Assembly: GCA_029449245.1 (NCBI GenBank)
Contig: JANATF010000005.1
Span: 1-64,000 of the forward strand
DNA from: Mortierella alpina
Taxonomy: Eukaryota > Mortierellomycota > Mortierellomycetes > Mortierellales > Mortierellaceae
DNA: 64,000 nucleotides
Direction of reading: 5' to 3'
Shown here one piece after another: positions 11,276 to 21,888 of the stretch. The position numbers were made by a program, and so were the translations under genes. The notes below the pieces were generated by a model that worked only from the letters and a program-made list of their open reading frames with translations, was not told the DNA's origin and made no database searches. How positions within the stretch are numbered: the stretch's first letter is position 1; every line of letters starts with the position of its first letter.

Positions 11276-12126
11276 GGGGGTGGGTGGGATGGGAATGGAA
11301 TTGGGAATGCGGAATCGTGAAGGCAAGAAGGGCAGAAGGACGCAGGCGGCAGAAATGCGAGAGGGGCAGGAAAAGGGAGCAGCCCCACGGAGCACAAACA
11401 AAGAGCGAGCACAAGGGCGCGCACGCTGAGTGGAGCAGTCGAGTCGCGCTGGGTGGCTGTCGTCTCTAGCCTCTTGCATGAATATCATGAATATCATGCA
11501 GGCGTGATCCATCCATGCCACAGCAACAGTGCGCTCAGCCGCAGCGACGGAGCAGAGATGCCTTTGCACACCTGTCGTATCGCCGAGACAGCGCCATCGC
11601 CAACGCGACGAGTGCCCGGTTGCCGTCTGTCCTCTCAGCAGCCAGACACCACGAAGCAGGGCCAGAAAACGAAAAAAAGGGTGCTTCTGTCAGCCTCGTC
11701 TCTGATTTTTCAGGAGCACGGGGATGGCCTTCGCACCGTCTTTGAGGTCCTGTTCTTTGGTTCACTCGTCCGTGAGTCCGTAAGTGGGATAGACATCCTC
11801 TTTCTGCCACTGACCACACCGCCCGCTCGAGCTCATGCGCTCGTCGTCCTTTCTCTTGAGCCACATAAAGTCCAGGTCACTGAACACACTGTAGCTCAAC
11901 CTCTTCGTCGTTCTCCTTGGTTTCTCTACCCATCTGCATGCATCCTGCTGGTCTGGCCTATGCGTACACACCGACTTCAACACAACGTGGAGACAGGCCC
12001 TTTTAATCCACGAGGATCCTCTTCCTACCTGTCTGTCCATTTCCATCCGCCTTCAACCTCGCACTGCAGCACTCTGAACCAACCTCATTCTTTTTCGAGC
12101 AAGCTGTCCTCCACCTATCACGGGTC

Positions 12127-13759
12127 ATGGACACAGGCGCCTTCACAAATATCTCGGACGCACTCTACCGCATACCACTGATCACAGACGGACCCTGGGT
12201 ATGCATCGCATCTTCAACAAAAACAAAAAAAATTGCTCGGCATCTCTTGGAAGGACCCAGGGTGATGTAGGCTGACAAGGCTAGCAAGCTAGTTTTTTGT
12301 ACCTGTACAGCTAGGCACGCCGCCACAAGCCTTCAACATGATGCTCGACACCGGCTCCAGTCTCTCATGGATCCAGTCCTCAGCCTGCTCGGAATCAAGT
12401 CTGCTTTGCAACCTCGCTCCAAAATTCAACACCTCTCGCTCGTCAACCCTCCGCTACCTGCCAGAGTCAATCATTGTCAAGTATACAGAAGGAGTCATTG
12501 AAACACAACTGGTCTCTGATGTGGTGACATTAGGTACGAGTATCAATATGAGAGCGACCTCCTCTGATGCCGAAAGCAAACCCGTCAACTCTAGCGTTGG
12601 AGTGCAGTCACCTTCACACGACACGCTTGGCTCAGTACCTTTGCAAGGCATCCGAACTTTTGGCGTGACCAAAGACGTGTCGGGAGACTCTTTTCTGATG
12701 TCCAAGGAAAAATCTGTCCCAGGGTTCTTGGGAGCCAGCCAAAGGCGCTTTGACGCTGTGAGCGGTAAGCGTTGAATCCCTCTAACAACCAGGACAACCG
12801 TGCGCAATTGCAAGCAGGCTCAAGTGCTGTATCTGATCAAAATATCTTGCTTTTTTAGACTACACGACACATATCTTTTCAGAGGTCGTGCGAGAATTGC
12901 CTTCACCCGTCTTCACGCTCGCCTTCACGGACACTTGGGGCACCTTGACACTCGGCGGCACCGACCCATCATTCAGCTCTGCTCCGATGACTTGGATAAA
13001 GACGTTGCCAGATGAAGCAGCCTGGGTGACTAGGCTGTCATCGCGAATCGAGATGACCCGAGGCAGTATGGATGATAGCCCTGTCAAGCTCTTGGGTCAT
13101 GTCGAGACAGGTCTGGACCGCGTCTGGTTCGATAGCGGAACGACATTCATATGGGGCGATGAAAAGGCCATCGGACCATTGAATGCGCTGATAGGTGCCG
13201 ACAGCGTGACAGGACAGATCGACTGCTCTAGAGTGCCGTTTCTTGGCAACATTGTGTTTTCGATCGGCGGATCAGAGTACAACCCTGTTATGCGCCTCGA
13301 ACTTAGCCCAAACGAGTACATTGTCGGCAAGGTGAATTCACGGAGGTGCTTTTCAGCATTGAACGCGTCCAGCCCAAACAAGAACCACTGGATCTTTGGA
13401 CTTCACCTTCTCCGTGGATACTATACAGCCTATCATTATGGTTTCAATGGCCTCATTGGTATTGGTAATATCAAATATGCGCTACAATATTCACAGGATG
13501 CATTTTTTTATATCTCTTGGGTTGCTGACAAGACTAATTGATGACAACCCCCCCTCCTTTAGCGCCCTACAATATTACAAAAAGCAATCCTTCTGGCATG
13601 GCGATTGTGCCTGGCAGTCATGATAAACTGGAGAGGGCCGTCAAAGAATCTCTTCAGAGGATGTTGTCGAGTGCACCCTGCTCAAAGTGGTCCATGTCAG
13701 TCTACCTGCTTCCTGTGATCGCCGTCTTTTTCCAGCTCATTGCGTTTTGGCCTGGATAG
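12127..13759 (+). CDS. Pepsin-family (A1) aspartic protease with hydrophobic C-terminal tail
   Basis: Both catalytic motifs are present: DTGS in the N-lobe (exon 2, after LGTPPQAFNMML) and DSGT in the C-lobe (VWFDSGTTFIWG). The conserved LRGYYTAYHYGFNGLIGIAP block follows. Four exons join in phase to 442 residues: 12127-12198, 12311-12764, 12859-13464 and 13563-13759. Reading straight through the last intron would give an earlier stop at 13541, but the spliced form restores the family's IG(F/I)AP ending. The extra tail ends in a hydrophobic segment (VYLLPVIAVFFQLIAFWPG), as in GPI-anchored or membrane-bound yapsin-like proteases. No signal peptide follows the chosen ATG, so an upstream first exon is probably missing. 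Likely surface or vacuolar. Confidence 0.85.
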
Positions 13760-13801
13760 CAGCAGTGGACACTTTGCTCCTGCTCCATGTCTTCATCGCC
13801 G

Positions 13802-14679
13802 TTAGAATCCTGCACTCTTCTCAGTTGATGGCGCTCGTTCTGGTACGCGTGGGAGGAAGCGTGCGCAGCGCAACTGCATGCGCTCTGTCGCCAGGGCACC
13901 CTCATCCTCGTGTTTGCGTTGCGCTGTCCTTCCACAGGCGAGTAGTTGGACAGGCGTTGGTACTATGTTCGCATGGGAGGCGGGTCTATCCTGAGACTCT
14001 CACGCGCATCGTCCGTTGCACGGAGGTTATCCAGCAAGCCAAAGTTGGCATCCTGAACCTGCTCAAGGATGTGTGACAGCCTGGCTACACTCTAGAGGGT
14101 ACGACAAAGTATTGGATGTCAGACAGGGATGCGCCGCCGATATTACTGTCCACACAGAGGGCAGCTCGACTCTGTAGGCATTGACGGACCTGACGTGTCG
14201 TTCTCACGACCCCATCCATTGAAGAGAACTGTCTAGCGGTTTCGGTCAATGTCTGCACCAATTGTGTTAAAACTCATTGGCAATGTACCGAGTCGGTAGT
14301 TCCTTTCCACCGGATGCCTACCTCCGGCAACTCTGTGTCGACGCTGGCAGCCTAGAACAGGATGGTTCAAGGTCAGCATGGCATTAAAAAGACTTGCAAG
14401 TGAGAATATAGAGTGGAGAGTGGAGATTGGAGAGTGGTGCGCTAGGCTCTACTGGATGCATGGGCAAGGGTGTTGGTGGGAGTCGAAACACTCAACGGGC
14501 CGATGGAGACTCTCGGGGAATGAGGCAGGAGCTGCGGTGAGTAAGGATGAAGAGTGCGCGCGCTGAGGATAGGAGAATGCCGGACCAACCTTGATAATGG
14601 CGATAAAGTCCTGAGCTGTTGCCTGGGCCTTATCTCTCAGAGCCAGCTTGGAAGACCATGCGCCGTCGTCCACATACAT
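13802..14679 (-). CDS. Unrecognised 124-residue protein, five exons
   Basis: I do not recognise this gene. Five exons join in phase: 14679-14590, 14351-14322, 14252-14208, 14091-14004 and 13923-13802. The introns start GTTGGT, GTAGGC, GTGAGA and GTGAGA, and all end in YAG. The product begins MYVDDGAWSSKLALRDKAQA and has predicted helical stretches (ATAQDFIAIIKAASVD, RLSHILEQVQDANFGLLDNL) and a basic, Arg/Pro-rich C-terminus. Small helical proteins of this kind are often subunits of large complexes; a Mediator-type subunit was considered but cannot be supported. The stop lies 42 bases from the protease stop on the other strand, a tail-to-tail arrangement. Splice consistency is the main evidence. 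Confidence 0.55.
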
Positions 14680-15049
14680 GGCTTAAACACGAGGATGCTG
14701 AAGGACGTGCCGGAGGTGTGAGGAGTGTGTGTGCAGGCAGACTGATGTCGTGGAATCAGCAGAATGACAATTCACTGACTCGAAGTGAGTAAAGAAATGG
14801 TGTGCAGCAAAAGGGACTTCAAGGTGCCGATTTTTTTTTTAAGTGCCAGCGGCCACTCAGAAGCAGCAGTGGACAGAGCACGCCAGAGGTTTCTCCACAT
14901 GCTGGCAAATCAGGCACCAGCGCTATCCAGCCCGTGGAGTATAAAGCAGGCAAACCCAGCAAGCCCTTTTGTAACCACCATTGCCGTTCTTCCTTTCCTC
15001 TGTTCTCCGTTCTCATTCCTCCGACTTCACCTTCGACATCTCATTCGCA
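14680..15049. other. Divergent spacer
   Basis: This lies between the head-to-head starts of the 124-residue gene and the acetyltransferase. No coding exon or clear motif is visible. The last about 80 bases before the acetyltransferase ATG are pyrimidine-rich (TTCTTCCTTTCC, CATTCCTCCGAC), typical of promoter/5' UTR sequence in this window. Confidence 0.4.
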
Positions 15050-15804
15050 ATGGCACAGACTCCTACATACACCGTCCGGGATGCAACCGAGGCAGACATG
15101 CCCCAGATCAACGTCATTGTCAACCACGAGATCGCCCACTCGGTCAGCAACTTCAACTATGGCCCTCGCTCCGAGGTCGATGGACTGGCCTGGTTCAGGA
15201 GCACCATCGACGGAGGATACCCTCTCCTTGCTGCCGTCACTGCTGTTGAGGGCAAGGAGCAGGTCGCAGGCTATGCTTCCCTCTGCAGCTTCAGACAAAA
15301 AGATGGATACCGCTTGTACGATCACTCTCTACTTTAGTGCAAGAGATGTCTCGCATACCACAGCTCTTGACTGACTGACTGATATGTTCAACTTGCATGG
15401 TCATATCATAGCACTGCCGAGTACTCGCTGTACATCCACCATGAGCACCGGAAACGTGGTCTTGGCCGCCTCTTGTTGAGAGATCTCCTGGTCGAGGCAA
15501 AGAAGCGCGGCTTCCATGCTATCATTGGTATGCGTCTCTCAAAGGGCTTTTTTTTTTCTGTCACTCCTTGTCTCCACGCAAAGCCATCTCTCCTCATGTT
15601 CTTGTTATTGTCTAACTAACACCTTTATATCTCTTGTCCTCTCCACCTCAAACTGTTGGACTAACAGGAAGCATCAGTGGAGGAAACGAAGGCAGTCTTC
15701 GTTTGGCCAACGAGTTCGGATTCAGAGTCGTTGGCACCATGCGGGAGAACGGCTACAAATTTGACAAATGGATCGACAACACTTTTGTCGAGTTGATTCT
15801 GTAG
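15050..15804 (+). CDS. GNAT-family N-acetyltransferase (phosphinothricin acetyltransferase-like)
   Basis: Three exons (15050-15315, 15412-15527, 15668-15804) give 172 residues, the normal size for this family. The order of motifs fits the PAT-like GNATs. The N-terminal RDATEADMPQINVIVNHEI starts the fold. VAGYASLCSFR is strand 4, and YIHHEHRKRGLGRLLL carries the acetyl-CoA loop (R-x-x-G-L-G). GSISGGNEGSLRLANEFGF is the C-terminal GNAT helix and strand. It should transfer acetyl from acetyl-CoA to a small amine. The natural substrate in fungi is unknown, with amino acids such as methionine analogues among known substrates of relatives. No targeting signal is seen, so it is probably cytosolic. 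Confidence 0.88.
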
Positions 15805-15891
15805 ACCATTGAAATTCATCATACATCATAAATAATATATCAAATGCATGGAGAGGGATGGAAAATCCAGTGTAATAGATAATAATGCGTC

Positions 15892-18689
15892 TTAACTCCA
15901 AGCCATGGCTTTACGGCGGTCCTGCTCATGTTGCATGGCTGCTATCGGATGCTGGTGTTGATGCTGATGCTGATGCTCGTGCGGATGAGGCTCTTGTGGA
16001 TACTGAGTGATAGAAACTATTGGACGGTATGCGTGCGTGTTCAACGTACTTTCATACGTTCCGTTCTCGGGCAGTGCAGGCTGCTGCTGTTGCAGATCCA
16101 TTCCTCCCATCTCATGCACAGGGTATCCAAATGACGAGGACACGGATGAGGCTGTTGTCGATGAAGGCGTCGGTCCCAGTCCGGAGGCGATGCCTGTCTC
16201 TACCACAGGGTGGCCTGCTGGGTGCACAAATGGGGCAGAGTATGGAAAATACTCTTCCTGAGCCTCAGTCTTGATGAAAGGGTGGCCATTCAATGGACTG
16301 GTCACATCTCCGTGGCCCAATGGATGCGAGGACGGTGCGTGTTGCTGGGTATATTCACCAGACTTCATGTGCATACCAGAAGGCGAGTTCTCGTAGCTCG
16401 GGTAATACATGGTTGAGCCGTCGTCCGACTCATGCGATTGCTCCATTGGCGGCTCCAGTCGGTTGTCAAAGGGATGGCCAGGACTGGGGCCGGTAGATCC
16501 CATCATCAATCTTGGTGTGATCGATCCAAAACTAGGCTGCCTCTGCGCAAAATAGGACTGGTGCGCTTGCTCTTGCGGCGAATGTTGTCCTTGGTAGTGC
16601 TGAAAGTTTGGATAGGCTGTCGTTGGTGATGAAAAGGCCGATCCATCATATGTAGAGGCGGGCGATGACATGGAAGACCCATCTGTCCAGGCTTGGTGAG
16701 TGGGATACGAATAAAGCGCGTGAGGAGCGCCCACCGAGGGGCTGTACTCGCCAGCAGCACCAGGCGACATTGGCGAGAGGGGACTACCATTGCTGGTCAG
16801 TCCCAGAGAGCTCACATCGACGCTGATACCCGCGCCTGCGCTGATACTATGGCTTCGACTGTGCGGCCCTGGGTAATGGCTATGGTAGGGATGCGGGCTG
16901 CTGTGTTGACTGATGCTCGATAGCCGTCTTTCCCTTGTAGTCTCAAGGCCAGGGGATGTCACTAGATCTCTCTCGGGCGTATCAATGTAATGACCTGGGC
17001 TTCTTCCGCGCACGACGAGCGAGTCTGACTGGGAGGAGGCCACGCAAAAGACTTGACCATCATCAGTGTGTGCATAAAGGTCCACCATGAGAATATAAAA
17101 CTGCTGAGCTGCTCGTCGCTTCCCATTGTTGGCTGTGGCTGTCTTGAACTGCACGCGCTCAAACGTGACGACATTCTGGTTCGTACTTGTTCCAGCCAAG
17201 GTCAACGTTCCACCGCCACGGATGGGGCGAAGACCAGGTACGATTTGAGGCCCCTTGTCACGCTTGGGCGTATGTTGAATCAGGTCAATCTTCTTGTCCG
17301 TCGAGGCGATCTTGGAGGTTATGCAAATGGAAAAGTTTGTAACCACAGCCAGCCTTGAGCGCTCGTTCAAATGAAGATTATCCAGGGAGCTGGTCACATT
17401 GTTTGGGTCGCGCTGAAAACTTGCATCGGTTTGAATATGACTCTCAGAGTCGCTCAACTCGATCAAGCAAGGGACCTCGGAGAGCTGGGAGTGGTCAAAG
17501 CCCAAGATGCTGAAGGCGGTGCTAACTTGAAAGTAATTGCGACGATAACAAGTCCATATTCTGTTTGCGGTAAAGAAGCCTCGATCAATCCTAGCCATCA
17601 CACGCAGCTTGTATCTAGTCAAATTGATAATAAAATAGGAGAGCTATCATTTAGACGGCGCGTTCTTGTATGTACAGCAGAGAGCATTTTGTCGTCGCCA
17701 GTTAGAACAATGGACAAGCATCCTACTGCTGCGTTTGGTTCATATTGAACACCCTGTGGAATTGTTTTGTGTTGGAGAAGAAGGGACCGTCTTCGACCAT
17801 AGCCATGGATCCAGCTCTCCGGGCTCGTACAACGGGATTCGGTAGAGTCGAGCCTGCAATGGAGTTGCGATGATGGATGATAGGGCCGTCTGAACTTGGG
17901 CTAAAAAAAGCACAAAAAAAAGGACTCTTGTTGGTCAAGTCGACTTTTTGCAGCAACAAACAAACAGTACAAGCATAAATACGAGCCTTACGCGTAGGGT
18001 TGGAAGGAACCGGGGGAGGGAAAGGCAGAGGTCGGATAATGGTCAGTTCTGCTCTCGCCCTGAGGGAAGGAAGGGAGACTGTACCGATTTGAAGCCTCCT
18101 GCTGCCCTATATCATACTGCGGTGCTTCTGGATCTTGCTCCTGGTGTTGATCGGGGCTATTAGGTCAACAGGATTCAGGACAAGAAACAAGACTTTTGTT
18201 AGCAACTTTCCTTGCGCCATGCGTGTGGTAATAAGGCAACGGAGGTGAGCACTGGCCACCGCATAAACAATAGTGAGCGAGAGAAAAAAAAACAAGATAC
18301 CCGGATGGTGGTATATAGAACCCCCAGCGGAGCAGAAAATCAAAAGGAAAAAAATAAAATAGTCGCATCGTCACTAGCACGGAGCTACAAAGGACCTACG
18401 GGGTGAGAATGGCAAGTCCGGCAAAGTTGGCCAAGGACCGGGCTTCTGGCTCTACGAAACCTTGGTTCGCCGGCAGTGGGTGAAGAGGGTGCAGAGGCTG
18501 CATATGTGCTGGGGCCATCAGGGGGTGGGCAAGTCCCTGTGAAGGTTCGAAACGCGACGAGTCCGTTTCAGGTGCAGCAGGTCCGGATACGGGCAAGTTC
18601 ATGGACAACGCGTTTGGTGGCGTTGCGGAATCCTCGGCGGGGGAGGATGCGGCAGAGGATGACACGGATGATGAAGAGGCAAAGGTCAT
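15892..18689 (-). CDS. Ndt80/PhoG-family transcription factor
   Basis: Four exons (18689-18400, 18156-17992, 17900-17727, 17614-15892) give 783 residues. The Ndt80-type Ig-fold DNA-binding domain spans roughly residues 200-410. It begins FHRVFNMNQTQQYKLRVMAR and continues with the hallmark RIDRGFFTANRIWTCYRRNY, later FERVQFKTATANNGKRRAAQ. The first about 200 residues are Ser/Pro/Ala-rich. The C-terminal about 370 residues are a disordered Gln/His/Pro/Ser-rich region of the kind used for activation, ending in a His-Gln run. In other fungi this family controls meiotic middle genes (Ndt80), programmed cell death and secretion (Vib-1) or drug and nutrient responses, so the role cannot be assigned further. 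Confidence 0.88.
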
Positions 18690-19254
18690 GGCAAGCAATG
18701 GATGTTTAGCGTACAGTCTGCAATGACACAGGGCGAGGAATGAGCAAGCTTCTTTCTCGCAGTGGAATGGAGAAAAAGAGAGCGGGATGAATGAGAGTCT
18801 ACAGGACTAGCAACAGGAGCAGCTAAAGCAAGGGTGAGTGAATGGCGAGCGTGAGGGTGAAAGTGAGAACGGCAGCCGTGCGGAGACGTTGTGGTTCAGA
18901 GGCGCGGGCAAGCGGGCGTGGGCATAGGACGAAAGGAAGGAGGACAGCGTGTCAACGGCATAAACAAGAGGCAAAGAAAAAAAAGAAGCAAAGTATATAG
19001 AAAGGAAAAAAAGACGGAAAGGTCTTGCGGTCTTGTTCCTTGGGTGCTGTGCCCTCTGTTGTGCTCTTGTGTCTTCTTGACGTTTTTTCTTTTTTTTTTT
19101 GGGTCGTCTCTTTCCAAACCACAGGGCGCGGAATGTGTTTGCTCGGGATGGGGAATCAGCGATGGGATTCGAGGAAGCGAGCGAGGAGCAGATGGGTGGC
19201 CGCGCGACTAGCAAGGAGAGACAGGAGCGAGGTGTACTTGAAGGGGGAACAGCC

Positions 19255-19345
19255 AAGGAAAGAGAGAGAGAGAGAGAAGGAAAGAGAGAGAAGAGAGAAG
19301 AAGAGAAGGAGGAGAGAAGGAAGGAGAGGGAAGGAAAGAGTGAGA
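19255..19345. repeat. GA/GAA-rich low-complexity tract
   Basis: The array AGAGAGAGAGAGAGAAGG is followed by GAAGAGAAGGAGGAGAGAAGG. The opposite strand reads as poly Ser-Leu in all frames, which explains the long spurious frames here. Confidence 0.85.
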
Positions 19346-20090
19346 TGGAAGATGGAAGACAGCAAGAGGCATCGTCGCTGTTATGCAGCTGAAGGGCCCC
19401 CATCCATCCCTGTCTGCCGCCTCTTGTGCGCTCTCTGGCTGCCCGATGCTATAGGATGGGACATGCATATGCACACGCATGTACTCTTGCGTGCTCCTTC
19501 TACAGTACAGCTCCGAGTTGAATGGCCGGGCCAAGTCAGTTTCTCGCTGCCCTACAGACGCCCTCCTTCTTGCTCGACCTTGCGGAATGGTCGTGGCCAA
19601 GGTTTGCAGCGCACGGCAACTCGACGACTGTGCACCAGTCTGATGCCAGGATGCATTTATCAATCCAGCCGTCAGACCACTGCGGGAAGGATAAAGTTTC
19701 TGGTGCTCTCATCGTTCTGTTGTTCTGGCAGCACTCAATTCACGTCCATAGACTCTCTTGTCTGGCTCCACTGTCGGTGCTAGGAAGCTCCGGCCTCAAG
19801 CTTGGCGCCGCATACACCCAAACTTGCTGCTGGGAAAAAAATAAAAGACGAGAAAAAAAAAGAAAAGGGCAAATCCGACCGTGCAGATTCTTAGTTACTC
19901 AAAAGCAAGAGGCAGCCCTGTCCAATGCAGGAAGACCGAAAGCGCCGCCTTGAGCGATCACACACACCCCAGTTATGTTACCTTCCTACACGTTTCGGGT
20001 TCGGTAGCAAGCAAGCTCATGCGGCATGTCCTTGACAGCGGATCAGCAGCACGGATTGTTTGGATCAAGGTGAACGGCTACGATGACCGG

Positions 20091-20131
20091 AGCACACAGT
20101 GCACAGCGCACAGCACACAGCGCACAACGCA
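20091..20131. repeat. ACAGCACAC-type short array (copy 1)
   Basis: About 40 bases consist of the word (G)CACAG(C/T)(G/A)CACAG with single-base changes. A longer and more regular copy of the same word occurs 1.4 kb downstream. Confidence 0.75.
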
Positions 20132-21460
20132 CGGAGACTGCTGTGCGGGTACCGAGAGACATGAAGACTCGATGTATGATGTGTGGGAACAAACAAGATC
20201 CTCAAGGCCCCAGTTCAGTGCAGGGCGAGGAGCGATAGTGAGCAGGATAATGACATGCAACGGCCGTCAGCAAGAGCACCCTGTGAATCGAGAGACAAAG
20301 TAGACTACGAGAGAGCATCAGGTGAAAGTCTTGACGATGCGCCAGGTGCCTTCCTGCAACAGAGGGAATGTTTCTTGAGAATTTGAGAGCCAAGAAGATA
20401 CGTTGGTTGCATCAAATAATAATGCAAAAGAGATCAGAGAGCAATTACAGCACTGAAGGCGAGAGCGGAGAGGATGCGAGTACATGAACGGGAAGAACGG
20501 CAGGTTGCGATCATATCGCTATCATCTGCGTTTCAATACTCTCAAACGGACGGATGTGGTTCAAGTCTAGCAGCTGCAAACGAGCGAGGGCTGACATTCA
20601 ACGACGAACAGAGAAGGAAAAGAAAAAAAGAAAAAACAAACCTGCTCATCGGGCATAGACTTGCAGAGTATTCTATTGTATATACCTCTGTGCTGTTCAA
20701 CACGAGCATATTCATGCCCCAATCATGCGCATACTGGTGCCATTTGGCGCAAAGGAAACTCACTTGGCAATCTCTTATAGTCTGCTTTTGCTCAAAGTTC
20801 GATAGAGAGCGCATCCGCTCAGGCTCACCCACAGCTCATAAGGTTAGGATGGGCCAGCATGCCCACCCAACCAACATTGGCGCCCTTTCATTGGGCGACA
20901 CGGCGGTCAAGGTTTGTGCGTGTCTCTTTGCCCTTTAGGCTATCAGCAGCGATCCGCACTCACCAACGATGCTGAGAAAACTCTTGCTCACCCCACGAGG
21001 GGGCACACCTACGCCCGTTCCTTCTCTGCACGGACTTGAAGGTCGATGGGAAAGAGGCACCAAGGAGGTCACATGCACAGGGCGTCTTGCCTCCACGCGC
21101 CTTCTACAGCCCGTCTGCCCCTGGCCTTCAGTCTCGTCACCAGCATGCCTATTCTTGTTTCTCCATCCCCGCTCGGGAACCAATAGTCGACACGCTGTGT
21201 AGGATCATGCACTGTAGAACTCACTATGCAGCGCGTCCCCCCTTCCTTCCTGATGCACGGATGCCTCGGTCATATGCAGTTCTGAACCAGCACCTCGCGG
21301 ATCACATCCTGTCCGTTGTCGGCACAGGAGATGCCGTCACTGATATTATGCCGAGTTGCAGGCACACAGGTACATGCGCTACAAGCTCGACCCAAGGACT
21401 GGCCCATAGATCTTGCTTGAGAGGAGGATCCAAGAAAAGATATGGCAGGATCAGTGTCTA

Positions 21461-21510
21461 CTACAGTCTACAGTCTACAGCACACAGCACACAGCACACA
21501 GCACACAGTA
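21461..21510. repeat. ACAGCACAC-type short array (copy 2)
   Basis: Two copies of TACAGTC are followed by at least four perfect copies of CACACAG(C) with period 8. The array lies about 380 bases upstream of the Ras start codon. Confidence 0.85.
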
Positions 21511-21888
21511 CTCATGGGGTTAGATGTGCATCGATCGAGCGCTGTGTGTGGTCGCTATCGACCATTCATTCTCCCGCCCTTGCGCCAGCCAGCCCAACCG
21601 CCGCTGGCCCTGGAAGACATTTTCTTTGTTCTGGTCCAGTCGAGTGCTCTCAACCCTTTTCATTTCGCACCGTTGTCCAGTCTTTTGTCTTGAGTCAGCA
21701 GTCAGTGCTCATCCTCTTCCATCGCTTCATCCCGCACCCCCACTTCCGAATCCTACTTTCGCTTCCTTTCGCTTGCTTTCGCTTCGTTTCGCCTCCTTTC
21801 CTCCGCACCTCCACACCACCACACCCACCACACCCACCGCATCCCTCGTGCCAACCCCTGCACGATCCGCCCCCTCGTCTTCTGCACC

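Larger units (their letters stand above)
10808..12126. other. Spacer between ARMC8 and the protease, rich in microsatellites
   Basis: This shared upstream region contains a GA array, a GT-rich array and flanking purine-rich sequence. Long frames on both strands here are made of Ser-Leu or Arg-Glu dipeptides from the repeats and are not genes. The part from 11,700 to 12,120 is pyrimidine-biased and probably carries the protease promoter. I see no coding exon I can defend, although a missing signal-peptide exon for the protease would lie here. Confidence 0.6.
18690..21888. other. Long divergent spacer between Ndt80-like and Ras genes
   Basis: I find no supportable gene in these 3.2 kb. It holds a purine-rich block with GA microsatellite (about 19,250-19,345), two arrays built on ACAGCACAC (about 20,091-20,131 and 21,461-21,510) and pyrimidine-rich sequence from about 21,700 that is probably the Ras promoter and 5' UTR (TTTCGCTT repeats, CACACCCACCACACCCACC). 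Such a long upstream region for two regulators could carry complex control. Confidence 0.6.

Noticed and set aside
10845-11569. Long minus-strand frames (189 and 234 codons) over the GA/GT arrays
   Set aside because: They are Ser-Leu and Thr-His dipeptide runs produced by microsatellites.
12888-13541. Protease ending at the stop at 13541
   Set aside because: Kept only as a possible intron-retained form. Splicing 13464 to 13563 restores the family's conserved C-terminal IGIAP block.
18807-19403. 198-codon minus-strand frame upstream of the Ndt80-like gene
   Set aside because: Low-complexity Ser/Leu/Lys sequence from a GA-rich block, no homology signals and no matching splice pattern.
20091-21510. 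CRISPR-like array
   Set aside because: The repeats are short contiguous words without spacers, and the genome is eukaryotic.
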